A stretch of 64,000 nucleotides of DNA, taken from positions 62,001 to 126,000 of the forward strand of contig JAKFUG010000014.1 of the NCBI GenBank assembly GCA_021732785.1. Direction: 5' to 3'. Every line of letters begins with the position of its first letter. The stretch's first letter is position 1. The notes under the pieces are model-generated. The model was given only the letters and a program-made list of their open reading frames with translations, did no database searches and was not told where the DNA came from. Positions 24,890 to 33,556 of the stretch are shown here, piece by piece. Position numbers and translations under genes: made by a program. Origin of the DNA: Planctomycetaceae bacterium (lineage in GTDB: Bacteria; Planctomycetota; Planctomycetia; Planctomycetales; Planctomycetaceae).

Positions 24890-26059
24890 ATGCGCTGTTG
24901 GTTTGCCAGCATCGTCTGCATCGGGATGCTGCTTTCGAGCCTTTCTGCTCAGGCAGCGCTCCCGAAGTTGGCACCACAGGAAGCGGGCTTTGACGCGGAA
25001 ACGTTGGCCGCGATGGACCCCCTCATTGCGACGGGGATCGACGACAAGAAGATGCCCGGATGTGTGGTGTGCGTGGGCCGTAACGGAAAAATCGCGTGGC
25101 AGAAAGCGTACGGCAACAAACGGCTTGAGCCCAAGCCCGAACCGATGACCATCGATACGGTCTTCGACATGGCCTCCATTACCAAATCGGTGGCGACCGC
25201 GACCAGCATCATGCTGCTGGTGGAACGAGGCAAACTCGCCTTGTCGGACAAGGTGTCGTCCTGGATTCCCGAATTCGCGATCAACGAGAAGCAGGACATC
25301 ACCATCCGCGAGCTATTGATTCATCAGAGCGGTTTGCTCGCCGACAATGCCATTTCGCATTACCAGAACGGTCCCGCGGAAGCGATGCAGAAGATTTATG
25401 CCCTGCCGCTACTCAATCCCGTGGGTACGAAGTTTGTCTATTCCGATGTGAACTTCATTCTGCTCGGCGACATCGTCCAGCGCGTCAGCGGGCAAGCGGT
25501 CCACGAGTTTTCGCAACGGGAAATCTTTGCACCGCTGGGGATGCGTGATACCGGCTATTTGCCGCGTGAAGAATTACGGTTGCGTGCAGCCCCGACCGAG
25601 CAGCGCGACGGTCATTGGATGCAAGGCGAAGTGCATGACCCGCGGGCGTTCAAGCTGGATGGCGTTGCCGGGCATGCCGGGCTGTTTTCGACTGCCGACG
25701 ATCTGGCCATCTATGCGTCGATGATGCTCGGCCGCGGAAAACTGGGCGACACGCGGATTCTCGATCCACAAACGGTTTCGTTGATGACCGCCAGCAATCC
25801 GGTTTCGAGCGGCGTTCGCGGACTGGGTTGGGACAAGAAGACCGGCTACTCGATCAATAAGGGCGATGCGCTGACCGACTCCGCTTTCGGCCACGGTGGT
25901 TTCACTGGAACCGTATTGTGGATTGATCCGGAACTCGATTTCTTTTTCATCTTTCTCAGCAACCGCGTGCATCCGAACGGCAAGGGGTCGGTGAATCAAC
26001 TCGCGGGAAAACTGGCCACGATTGCCGCCGGTGCGCTCAGGAAAGCGCCCCCGAAATAA
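24890..26059 (+). CDS. Serine hydrolase of the class C beta-lactamase/esterase VIII type
   Basis: The 389-residue product starts with a Sec signal (FASIVCIGMLLSSLSAQA) and has the S-x-x-K motif SITK (Ser96, Lys99), a Tyr-containing block FVYSDVNFILLGDIV where class C enzymes have Y-x-N, and HGGFTGT at the C-terminal box. Members are periplasmic esterases, peptidases or transpeptidase-related hydrolases, seldom true beta-lactamases. ATG 24890 is chosen because the signal peptide follows directly; an in-frame ATG or GTG upstream (24836) would put 18 residues before it. The closing gap to the PDZ gene is only 14 bp in the convergent direction. Confidence 0.88.
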   Translation: MRCWFASIVCIGMLLSSLSAQAALPKLAPQEAGFDAETLAAMDPLIATGIDDKKMPGCVVCVGRNGKIAWQKAYGNKRLEPKPEPMTIDTVFDMASITKSVATATSIMLLVERGKLALSDKVSSWIPEFAINEKQDITIRELLIHQSGLLADNAISHYQNGPAEAMQKIYALPLLNPVGTKFVYSDVNFILLGDIVQRVSGQAVHEFSQREIFAPLGMRDTGYLPREELRLRAAPTEQRDGHWMQGEVHDPRAFKLDGVAGHAGLFSTADDLAIYASMMLGRGKLGDTRILDPQTVSLMTASNPVSSGVRGLGWDKKTGYSINKGDALTDSAFGHGGFTGTVLWIDPELDFFFIFLSNRVHPNGKGSVNQLAGKLATIAAGALRKAPPK

Positions 26060-26073
26060 CCCCGCATCGTGTC

Positions 26074-27093
26074 TCACGGTTTCGGTGTCGCACCGCTTGC
26101 CACGCAATTGCACACGCCGGTGCGAAAGTCACTGCCCAATGGCAATTTTGCGCGGTACACCGCTCCGCGACGAACGAATCGCAGCGTGATCCGATCCCCC
26201 GGATGGCAGTTCGACGCATAGTCCTGCAAATCCGTAAACGAGCGGACGGTCTGGCCGTTGAACGAGATCAGGAGATCTCCGCGGCGAAGTCCGGCGTGAG
26301 CGGCAGGGGAATTGGCGACCACTTGCGAAAAGCGCACCCCCCCGCCTTGCGAGTGCTGACGTTCATCCACGAGGACGCCGAGACAAGACTCCTGTTCGTG
26401 TCGCACGCTGATTCGCGATCGCCGCGTGCGCAGTTGTCGAATTCCGGCCTCTGAAATCGGCGCATCGTCGGTGAGATGCAGAGCCAAACTGTCGAAAGGA
26501 TAGATGCGTGCCAGATACTTCAATCCGTCATCGCCGCCGAGCCAACGCGAATCAAAGACGATCATGCGTGCCTGCAACGGAAGCTGCGACTCGACGGCGG
26601 CTCCGCGCGGATTGGCCTGGGATTCTGCCGTCTGGTCCAAGTCTCGCACGTGCGCCCCCAGCGGAATGAGATAAGATAGCGCGCGGGCGTGCCGCAGGTT
26701 GGCGTTCGCGTCCAGAATCGACTGCGAATTCTTCGCCAGAATTCGCAGAGGATGCCGGCTCAATTCTTCGAGCGTCGATTCCGCGGCCTCGCAAACGACG
26801 GGGTCCGAAGACAGAAAAAACTCCTGCAACAGCCACAACATAGCTTCCCGGCGAACATCGTCCGCATCGACAATCGCCGTCGCTAATGTCGGGATAATTG
26901 ATTTGGCGCGCGTCAACAATTCGCCGGTCGCCGCATCGCGCACGACTTCCCGCGGGCTGCCCAGTTGGTCGAGCAACTGCCGATTCGAAAGTAATGACGG
27001 TTCTTGGGCGGTGGGATCGGGGACAAAGACGATCAGAACGATCGACGTCAGAACAATGACCAGTCCCAACCACCGCCAGGGCCAGCGATCCAT
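26074..27093 (-). CDS. Membrane-anchored PDZ-domain protein with HEAT-like region
   Basis: The 339-residue protein has an N-terminal transmembrane segment (WLGLVIVLTSIVLIVFV), an all-helical middle region of HEAT or ARM style (LLDQLGSPREVVRDAATGELLTRAKSIIPTLATAI) and a C-terminal PDZ domain at about residues 240-325 (VVANSPAAHAGLRRGDLLISFNGQTVRSFTDLQDYA). There is no protease domain. It is likely a periplasm-facing scaffold that binds C-termini or damaged proteins. ATG 27093 has GGGGAG 8 nt upstream. It lies downstream of the DUF420-like gene on the same strand, separated by a hairpin. Confidence 0.8.
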   Translation of the reverse strand: MDRWPWRWLGLVIVLTSIVLIVFVPDPTAQEPSLLSNRQLLDQLGSPREVVRDAATGELLTRAKSIIPTLATAIVDADDVRREAMLWLLQEFFLSSDPVVCEAAESTLEELSRHPLRILAKNSQSILDANANLRHARALSYLIPLGAHVRDLDQTAESQANPRGAAVESQLPLQARMIVFDSRWLGGDDGLKYLARIYPFDSLALHLTDDAPISEAGIRQLRTRRSRISVRHEQESCLGVLVDERQHSQGGGVRFSQVVANSPAAHAGLRRGDLLISFNGQTVRSFTDLQDYASNCHPGDRITLRFVRRGAVYRAKLPLGSDFRTGVCNCVASGATPKP

Positions 27094-27214
27094 GCACCGA
27101 ACTCCCCACGCGACAGGAAGTCCTTATGCTGCCATGATCCGCCGCGAAATACCAGCACTCTTTGGGAACGGCAGTGGGCGGTCGTATCCTCATTTGATGG
27201 CCGACAGCGTGGAA

Positions 27215-27248
27215 AGCACCCCGGCTGCTTCGGAGCAGCCGGGGTGCT
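27215..27248 (-). terminator. 15-bp hairpin between two minus-strand genes
   Basis: The arms 27215-27229 and 27234-27248 are perfect complements (agcaccccggctgct) closing a 4-nt tcgg loop. It lies 66 bp after the stop of the DUF420-like gene and 122 bp before the start of the PDZ gene. The T-content after the stem on the minus strand is modest (ttcc). Confidence 0.55.
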
Positions 27249-27313
27249 GGCTTCAACTTGGGACTCGACCCGATGGGCTGAGCGCAGGGCGGCGAATCGC
27301 GGGGCGGGGCGAA

Positions 27314-27817
27314 TCAGAACGACTTGACGAACGCGAAGTAGTAAAAAATCAGCCCCGTGACGGATGTCATGGTGATATCGACCGCCGAAGCCCAACCCAG
27401 GAATTTATGCACGCCACTGTGGGCCCCCGGCGCGGGCGGATACCCAAAACCGCGCAATGCGGCGGCGATCGTCACCGCCCACAAGAATGGCGTGGAAATC
27501 GCGAAGATCAGATGAATCCGCAGAACGGTCCGCACCTGCGCGAATTGTTCCGAAGTCAATTGCCTCTCGGCCGATGGCTTCCTGACGACCGCTTCCCATC
27601 CCCCCTGTACGAAGTGAAGATCCACTTCAAACAATGCGACGGCGATCAGCAGGATGCTGCCGAGCAGCAACTGCAGCTTGCGATGCGTTCCATACTGGTG
27701 CCGCACCTTGACGGCATACAAACTGTAGAGCAGGATGGGAACAATCAGAACCAATGCTACGACCACAAAGTCGAGCATGAACGAAGCATGATTGCCAAGA
27801 AATCCGTCGCGCAACAT
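27314..27817 (-). CDS. DUF420-like four-helix membrane protein
   Basis: From ATG 27817 the product is 167 residues with four hydrophobic helices: DFVVVALVLIVPILLYSLY, LQLLLGSILLIAVALFEVD, LRIHLIFAISTPFLWAVTIAAAL and ITMTSVTGLIFYYFAF. The conserved polar positions YGTHRKLQLLLGS and HKFLGWAS resemble the DUF420 (YozB/CtaM) family, whose members help assemble or accompany haem-copper oxidases. No oxidase gene is in the window. An upstream start at 27883 would add a short hydrophobic stretch without clear ribosome-binding sequence. The family call is by pattern and moderately certain. Confidence 0.6.
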   Translation of the reverse strand: MLRDGFLGNHASFMLDFVVVALVLIVPILLYSLYAVKVRHQYGTHRKLQLLLGSILLIAVALFEVDLHFVQGGWEAVVRKPSAERQLTSEQFAQVRTVLRIHLIFAISTPFLWAVTIAAALRGFGYPPAPGAHSGVHKFLGWASAVDITMTSVTGLIFYYFAFVKSF

Positions 27818-27963
27818 GAAAGAATCCACTACGACCGCAATGACTGCGATGCGGTCCCCTGCCGAGACAAAAACAACCCGCAAAGTTAGCAGATTTATCG
27901 ACTACGTCCAACGCCGACGGTTTGGCGGCGAAAGCCAGTCTTGATAGTGAGAAAGCCTCTTTC

Positions 27964-28737
27964 ATGACGAAGACTTCCACGCCGAGGTGGGCGATCTTGA
28001 TGCTGATGGCAACCAATTTCGCCCACACCGAGCCACCCATTGCTGCGGAAAACCGGGCCGTCATGCAAGCGGCCTGGAAGAAATCGATCGACGAAACCAC
28101 GACGGCCATTGCCAAAACGCCCGACCAGGGAGATCTTTTTTCCCGCCGCGGCGACGCTTACTTTTTCTCGGGGGAATTCACGAAAGCCGTCGAGGATTAT
28201 TCCACGATGGTGAAACTCGATCCCGCCTTGGACACGTCCCATTGGCGGCGCGGGATTGCCTACTTCTATACCGGCCAATATGCCGAAGCCGCGGGACAGT
28301 TTGAACGGTACCACTCGTTCGATAACGTCGACCGTGAAAACGGCATCTGGCGGTATCTTTCGCAAGTGAAGGCGCTCGGTCGCGAGAAAGCCCGTGCCGG
28401 ACTATTGAAGTATGCGAAAGATGACCGCGAACCATTTCCCGCGGTGTACGAACTCTTCGCGGGCCGGACAACACCGGAGGCGATTTTGCAAGGAATTGCC
28501 GCCGCGCCGCTTTCCGCCGCCGCTCGCGAACCACGCCTGTTCTACGCGCACCTCTACATTGGCTTGAACGAGTTCATCGAAGGCCGGGAAACGTCGGCAC
28601 AGGAACATCTCGACAAGGCGGTTCGGAATACATGGGCTCCCACCGCCGGCTATGGCCCGCATTACATGTGGGAAGTCGCCCGCGTTCACGAAGAGCAACT
28701 TCGCAAGGCTGCGGCAGAGAAACCCAAAGCCCCGTGA
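27964..28737 (+). CDS. Secreted TPR-repeat protein (NlpI-like)
   Basis: From ATG 27964 the product is 257 residues with a short hydrophobic N-terminus (WAILMLMATNFAHTEPPIAAE) and at least two clear TPR units, QGDLFSRRGDAYFFSGEFTKAVEDYSTMVKLDP and TSHWRRGIAYFYTGQYAEAAGQFERYHSF, plus helical C-terminal repeats ending in HYMWEVARVHEEQLRKAAAEKP. The arrangement resembles NlpI-type periplasmic TPR adaptors. There is no lipobox Cys, so it would be soluble or held by the uncleaved signal. Partner proteins are unknown. Confidence 0.72.
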   Translation: MTKTSTPRWAILMLMATNFAHTEPPIAAENRAVMQAAWKKSIDETTTAIAKTPDQGDLFSRRGDAYFFSGEFTKAVEDYSTMVKLDPALDTSHWRRGIAYFYTGQYAEAAGQFERYHSFDNVDRENGIWRYLSQVKALGREKARAGLLKYAKDDREPFPAVYELFAGRTTPEAILQGIAAAPLSAAAREPRLFYAHLYIGLNEFIEGRETSAQEHLDKAVRNTWAPTAGYGPHYMWEVARVHEEQLRKAAAEKPKAP

Positions 28738-28746
28738 GGCATCACA

Positions 28747-28766
28747 ACGCCGTCTTCATACGGCGT
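28747..28766. terminator. Short hairpin at convergent gene ends
   Basis: Arms 28747-28753 (acgccgt) and 28760-28766 (acggcgt) form a 7-bp stem with a 6-nt loop. It straddles the stop codon of the small minus-strand gene and lies 10 bp after the TPR gene. It is weak evidence for a shared terminator. Confidence 0.35.
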
Positions 28767-29058
28767 CGATGCTGGTCGCGGAGATCAGGACACGATTCAA
28801 AATCGGTGTGGTCGTGTCGATCTCGGCGAGGAGTTGCGCTAGATTGACGTCAGGGTCAATTAGCACCACGTGTCCTTCCACGCAGAGCCCTTCGGGGCAG
28901 CGATGCACGACCAGCGAACAGACATTCAACCCCGGGTGAGATTGAAGCAGGTCGATCACCGTTCGTTCGAGCGGTCGCTTGTCCGCGAACGGAACCGGAC
29001 GATCTTCTGTTGCCGCGGACACGGGCATGGAAGGCAGGGGTGACTTTCGGGAAACCAT
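28756..29058 (-). CDS. Small BON-like domain protein
   Basis: The 100-residue product has the core PLERTVIDLLQSHPGLNVCSLVVHRCPEGLCVEGHVVLIDPDVNLAQLLAEIDTTTPILNRVLIS, which follows the BON-domain pattern (helix, then V-x-G-x-V strand, then helix and final strand). No signal peptide is seen. ATG 29058 has AAGGATG with about 6 nt spacing, making this start convincing; a longer upstream frame is not needed. BON domains often bind membranes or osmotically induced partners, but the match here is not strong and function is open. Confidence 0.6.
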   Translation of the reverse strand: MVSRKSPLPSMPVSAATEDRPVPFADKRPLERTVIDLLQSHPGLNVCSLVVHRCPEGLCVEGHVVLIDPDVNLAQLLAEIDTTTPILNRVLISATSIDAV

Positions 29059-29456
29059 GGCAACATCCTTGGAGCATGAGCACGAACTTTCCGCAGCCCC
29101 CGTCAGCGTAGCAAGCGTTTGCTTCCCGACACAGCAAATCCCGCGCAATCCGTAAAATTCGCGCGATCTTCCGGATCTTTTGCTGTGCATTCTGCCAGCG
29201 TGAATCGTTGCTCAGGCGATCACGTTCGAGTGGTCTTTTGGACTGGATCACAAATCGGTTCGGGTCGCTCTTCCTTGCCAAAAAATGAAAACGATGTTCG
29301 ACACTTATCTTATTTCCAGAAAAAGAGATGCAGACAGAGATCGCCCGGAATTAGAACGGAATCAGAAGGCCGCCGCGGATTCAAGTTAATTGTGAACGAT
29401 TTGGACGGTTTTAATCTGGAACCACAAGGGATTCGTCAATCTCAGGGGGCAAGGAG
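29059..29456. other. 398-bp divergent intergenic region
   Basis: This gap separates the BON-like gene from the short sigma factor. It includes a comparatively AT-rich patch near 29276-29330 (aaaaaatgaaa, cttatcttattt). I see no credible coding frame, RNA or repeat. A weak promoter-like pair ttgtga-N16-taatct lies at 29390-29417. Confidence 0.4.
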
Positions 29457-30467
29457 ATGGTCAGCACTCAGTCGTCACCACGCAGCATGGGACCGACTTC
29501 ACACCGCACTCGGCATCGTATCGTCGAGGATCAAACTCGACCTTCTGTTGCGTCTCACGGTGAGTTGGATGCGTCAGAATGGATTGCGAAAGTCGACCAA
29601 TTGGCCGCCACAGAGATCGCGTTCGTCGATCACCCGTTTTTTCGCCGCCGCAATGCTCAGACGCTCGTCGAAGCGCAGCGTCCTGCGGAGTTAGCAAGAT
29701 CGCCCAAGGTTCGTTCGGTCGGACCGGGCATCGCTTTCATGCCCGAGCTTGTGGGGGCGGCACTGCTCACACATCCCCAGGAGCGGTATTTATTTCTGAA
29801 GCTGAACTATTTGCGGTTTCGTGCCGAACAGACCCGTCGTAAATTAAGACCACGGCAGCCAAATACCTCATTGATTGCCGAGATTGATTCATTGTTAAGT
29901 GAGGCGCACGCCATTCGCAATCACATTGCGGAAGCCAATCTCCGGTTGCTGGTCGCCGCCGGGAAGAAGCTGTGCCATTCACTCGATCAACTCGGCGATC
30001 TCATCGGTGAAGGTTTGATTCCCTTGCTGCGGGCGATCGATTTATTTGATGTCGATCGGGGCTTTCGGTTCAGCACGTATGCGACCTGGGCGGTGCGCAA
30101 TCAAATGCTCCGGATGCTGCGTAAGCAGCGGGCATTGCCGGAACTTGCGCTGACCGATGAGCTGGCGGGCTGGCAGCACATTCCCGACCACCATCCCCCG
30201 GTGCGTGACGAATCGACACCGATCAAACACCAGAGCTTTGTGACGCGATTGATTCTCACGCTGACGGAACGCGAACGGCAAATTGTGCGGGCGCGCTTCG
30301 GCCTTGATGGTGAGCCCGCTGGTCAAAGTCTGGCCGAGATTTCCCTGCAAATGGGGCTGAGTAAAGAGCGGATTCGCCAAGTGGCCATGAAGGCCCTGGA
30401 AAAGATGCGGCTACAAGCCGAAACGGAGGGCGCCCGGTTCGACGAAGATGAATTCAGCGTCCCTTGA
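29457..30467 (+). CDS. Sigma70-family factor with regions 2 and 4, region 3 apparently missing
   Basis: The 336-residue protein has region 2 (from about residue 160: NLRLLVAAGKKLCHSLDQLGDLIGEGLIPLLRAIDLFDVDRGFRFSTYATWAVRNQMLRML) and region 4 (about 265-320: LTLTERERQIVRARFGLDG and GLSKERIRQVAMKALEKMR). Only about 45 residues separate them, too few for a full region 3. The first 155 residues are not conserved and lack region 1.2's usual DPIRxYL. Recognition helix RIRQ is typical of group 1-2 factors rather than ECFs. It probably directs a stress or alternative regulon. ATG 29457 has AGGGGG 7 nt upstream. It is monocistronic, followed by the epimerase fusion after 61 bp. Confidence 0.82.
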   Translation: MVSTQSSPRSMGPTSHRTRHRIVEDQTRPSVASHGELDASEWIAKVDQLAATEIAFVDHPFFRRRNAQTLVEAQRPAELARSPKVRSVGPGIAFMPELVGAALLTHPQERYLFLKLNYLRFRAEQTRRKLRPRQPNTSLIAEIDSLLSEAHAIRNHIAEANLRLLVAAGKKLCHSLDQLGDLIGEGLIPLLRAIDLFDVDRGFRFSTYATWAVRNQMLRMLRKQRALPELALTDELAGWQHIPDHHPPVRDESTPIKHQSFVTRLILTLTERERQIVRARFGLDGEPAGQSLAEISLQMGLSKERIRQVAMKALEKMRLQAETEGARFDEDEFSVP

Positions 30468-30528
30468 TGTCATCCGTCCGATTCGACACCTTAGAGCGAG
30501 TGATGATCAGGAACACGAAGGGCAAGGA

Positions 30529-31908
30529 ATGTCGAAAGCGTTGGTCTTTGAAAGGCGGGTGCTGTTACCCGTCTCGGCGAAAGTCGCTTTCGACTGGCAC
30601 GAACGGACGGGAGCCTTTCAGCGACTCGCGCCGCCGTGGGAGGCGATGGAAATCATTTCGCAGACGGGGGGCATCAAAGATGGCGGTCGAGCCGAACTCC
30701 GCATGCCGGTAGGGCCGTTGAAGCAAATCTGGATCGCTGAGCATTCCGGTTATCGGTACGCCGAGCAATTCCGCGATACCCAGGTGAAAGGCCCCTTTGC
30801 CCGCTTCGAACATACTCATAAATTCACTCCGCAGGATCGTGAGACCTGCTGGATGACGGATCACATCGAATACGAACCGCCGTTGGGCATCGTCGGCCGT
30901 TGGTTCGGCGGACCGATCATCCGCAAGAAACTGGATCGGGTCTTTCGGTATCGCCATCACATTACGAACGCGGATTTGACCGCGATTCGTGCAACGCGGG
31001 AGAAACATAACATGAAAGTCCTCATCACCGGCGCGTCGGGTTTGGTCGGCAAAGAATTGGGCCCTCTGTTAACGACCAGCGGCCACGAAGTCTTTCGGCT
31101 GGTGCGATCGAATCCCTCGGATGCCAACGATATTCCCTGGGATCCCGCCAAGGGTGTTGTTCACAAAGCGCGGCTGGAAGGTCTCGACGGGGTCGTGCAT
31201 CTCGCGGGGGAGAACATCGCCGGCGCGCGATGGAACAACGCCGTCAAGCAGCGCATTCGCGACAGCCGCACCGTCGGGACACGACTGCTCTGCGAAACCC
31301 TGGCCTCCCTGGAACGGAAGCCCAAAGTTCTGGTGTGCGCATCGGCCATCGGGTTCTATGGCGATCGCGGCAATGAAATTCTGACCGAACAGTCTTCGGC
31401 GGGTGAAGGGTTTCTCGCCGACGTTTGCAAGGAATGGGAAGCCGCGTGTGAACCGGCCCGCGCGGCGGGGATTCGGGTCGTGAACCTGCGGATCGGTGTG
31501 ATCCTGACTCCCAAAGGCGGCGCCCTTTCAAAAATGCTCTTTCCCTTCCGTATGGGCGGCGGCGGGGTGATCGGCAGCGGTCGCCAGTATTGGAGCTGGG
31601 TCGCCATTGACGATGTGATTGGCGCGATTCAACATTGTCTCACGCAGAATGAAATCACCGGCCCGGTGAATTGCACGTCTCCCAACCCGGCTACGAATTA
31701 CGAGTTCACGAAAACGCTCGGAGCCGTGCTGCATCGCCCCACAATTTTTCCGCTGCCGGGCTTCGTGGCGAAACTCGCGCTCGGTGAAATGGCAGACGAT
31801 TTGTTACTTGCCAGCACGCGGGTGCTGCCAAACCAACTGCAGGCCACCGGTTATCAATTCCGTTGCCCGACGCTGGAAAGCACGCTGCGGCACGTCCTCG
31901 GTGCATGA
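30529..31908 (+). CDS. SRPBCC-epimerase fusion (TIGR01777 family)
   Basis: From ATG 30529 the product is 459 residues. Residues 1-160 form an SRPBCC domain (LLPVSAKVAFDWHERTGAFQRLAPPWEAMEI and ITNADLTAIRATRE), and residues 163-459 form an extended SDR of the TIGR01777/YfcH type (MKVLITGASGLVGKELGPLLTTSGHEVFRLVR, GVVHLAGENIAGARWN, CASAIGFYGDRG and a C-terminal NLQATGYQFRCPTLESTLRHVLG-like end). The Rossmann motif is G-x-x-G-x-x-G. Fused versions are known in several phyla; substrates of the epimerase domain are not established. GAAGGG lies 6 nt before the start. It is immediately followed by a 30-bp inverted repeat. Confidence 0.9.
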   Translation: MSKALVFERRVLLPVSAKVAFDWHERTGAFQRLAPPWEAMEIISQTGGIKDGGRAELRMPVGPLKQIWIAEHSGYRYAEQFRDTQVKGPFARFEHTHKFTPQDRETCWMTDHIEYEPPLGIVGRWFGGPIIRKKLDRVFRYRHHITNADLTAIRATREKHNMKVLITGASGLVGKELGPLLTTSGHEVFRLVRSNPSDANDIPWDPAKGVVHKARLEGLDGVVHLAGENIAGARWNNAVKQRIRDSRTVGTRLLCETLASLERKPKVLVCASAIGFYGDRGNEILTEQSSAGEGFLADVCKEWEAACEPARAAGIRVVNLRIGVILTPKGGALSKMLFPFRMGGGGVIGSGRQYWSWVAIDDVIGAIQHCLTQNEITGPVNCTSPNPATNYEFTKTLGAVLHRPTIFPLPGFVAKLALGEMADDLLLASTRVLPNQLQATGYQFRCPTLESTLRHVLGA

Positions 31909-31913
31909 TCCAG

Positions 31914-31989
31914 GTAGGGTTTGCCGAGTCTTCGAGGCGAACCTCTTCTGTAACGTTGTGGTTCGCCTCGAAGACTCGGCAAACCCTAC
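31914..31989. repeat. Perfect 30-bp inverted repeat
   Basis: The arms 31914-31943 and 31960-31989 are exact complements (core ggtttgccgagtcttcgagg) with a 16-nt loop. It begins 5 bp after the stop of the epimerase fusion. A tttttt run follows at 31995-32000, so it may act as a terminator, but the arms are unusually long for one. Related forms occur at 7251 and 22312. Confidence 0.85.
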
Positions 31990-32097
31990 GACTACTTTTT
32001 TGGTCCAGTCGGAAACGAATGCATTCTTCGGGCGGCGCCGTTAACATGACGCAACGCTGATTCGTTCTTCCCACCTGCGAATACGGAGCATGCACGC

Positions 32098-33435
32098 ATG
32101 TCGGCACGCCACGGTCAGACTCGTCGAGACTTTCTGCAACGCTCCCTCGCCGGGGCCGCCGCCTTGTCGTGGTTGCAACCGGCACACTGTCTGGCTCAAC
32201 CGAGTGAAACCGTCCGCCATGCGAGCTTCGGGGCGAACGGCATGGCCGGAGCCGATCTCAACGCGATTGCCAGCCATCCCAACGTGAAACTGGTGTGCGT
32301 CGCTGAGGTCGACGAAGCCCGCGCGAACGATCTGCGGAAGAAATTCCCAGACACCCGCGTTTACCAGGATTGGCGGGTGATGCTCGACAAAGAGGCGAAG
32401 AACCTCGATTGCGTCAACGTCTCCACGCCCGATTTCATGCACGCGCCGATGGCGATGTCGGCAATGAACCGCGGTCTGCACGTCTACTGTCAGAAGCCGC
32501 TGACGCACGACATTTACGAGTCCCGCCGCCTCACCGATGCCGCGCGGGAGAGAAAACTCGTCACGCAGATGGGCATCCAGATTCACTCCGCGATCGAATA
32601 CCGGGCCGCGGTGCATTGGATTCAAGCCGGTGTCATCGGCCCCGTGAAAGAAGTCCACTCCTGGAGCAGTAAAAAGTGGGGCGATCCGTCACCGCGACCG
32701 GATAAATCCGATCCCGTCCCGGCGTCGCTCAACTGGGACCTGTGGCTCGGCATGACCACCGAGCGGCCTTACATCGGCGACGGATACTATCACCCCGGCA
32801 ACTGGCGGAAGCGGCTCGACTTCGGCACGGGCACCTTTGGCGACATGGGCTGCCACATTCTCGACCCCGTCTGCAAATCGCTCGAACTGAAGATCGCCCG
32901 CACCGTGAAATCGGTCGGCAACGGCCCCAACGAACACAACTGGGGGAACGATGTCGTCGTCGAATACGATTACACGCCGACGAAATTCACCGATCCGGAA
33001 GGTCTCAAGCTGACCTGGTACGACGGTGACAAACGCCCGTCGAAAGAAGCGGTCGCGGTTCTCGGCGACATGGAACTGCCGGATCAGGGTTCGGTTTTCA
33101 TCGGTCCCAAAGGGGCCATGTTGTTGCCGCACATTGCGTATCCCACGCTCTATCCGGGGGACAAATTCGCCGATGTGAAAAAGCCGGAGTTGGAAGGGAT
33201 CAACCACTGGCATTCGTTCGTGGACGCCGTCCGCGGGATGGGCCAAACCTCCGCAAACTTCGATTACGCCGGCCCGCTGACCGAAATGGTCTTGCTCGGT
33301 GGTGTGGCGACGTTCTTCCCGCAGAAATCGCTGACGTGGGACTCCGCGAAGTTGCAGTTCCCCAACTCAAAACCCGCCACCGAGAAGGTCCGCCGCCCGT
33401 ACCGTAAGGGGTGGGAAGTCGACGGGTTGAGTTAA
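32098..33435 (+). CDS. Tat-exported Gfo/Idh/MocA-family oxidoreductase
   Basis: The 445-residue product carries a twin-arginine signal (QTRRDFLQRSLAGAAALSWLQPAHCLAQ), then the Rossmann domain (SFGANGMAGADLNAIASHPNVKLVCVAEVD), a GLHVYCQKPLTHDIYESRRL block in which the family's EKP is QKP, and a C-terminal domain with FGDMGCHILDPVCKSLEL. Exported members of this family are expanded in planctomycetes; the nicotinamide cofactor is assumed to be bound before Tat export. ACGGAG lies about 9 nt before ATG 32098. Substrate is unknown. It is followed after about 120 bp by an SGNH hydrolase that could act on related sugars. Confidence 0.88.
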   Translation: MSARHGQTRRDFLQRSLAGAAALSWLQPAHCLAQPSETVRHASFGANGMAGADLNAIASHPNVKLVCVAEVDEARANDLRKKFPDTRVYQDWRVMLDKEAKNLDCVNVSTPDFMHAPMAMSAMNRGLHVYCQKPLTHDIYESRRLTDAARERKLVTQMGIQIHSAIEYRAAVHWIQAGVIGPVKEVHSWSSKKWGDPSPRPDKSDPVPASLNWDLWLGMTTERPYIGDGYYHPGNWRKRLDFGTGTFGDMGCHILDPVCKSLELKIARTVKSVGNGPNEHNWGNDVVVEYDYTPTKFTDPEGLKLTWYDGDKRPSKEAVAVLGDMELPDQGSVFIGPKGAMLLPHIAYPTLYPGDKFADVKKPELEGINHWHSFVDAVRGMGQTSANFDYAGPLTEMVLLGGVATFFPQKSLTWDSAKLQFPNSKPATEKVRRPYRKGWEVDGLS

Positions 33436-33556
33436 CTCAACCCGCTTGCGCTTTGCGTGATCCCAGCGCCCGCGCTCCATCCCGCGCTCCCCTTCGCGGA
33501 CTGCGGGTCGCGGCTAAACGATGTGCCTCCTTTACAGCGTGACATAATCAGGAATC

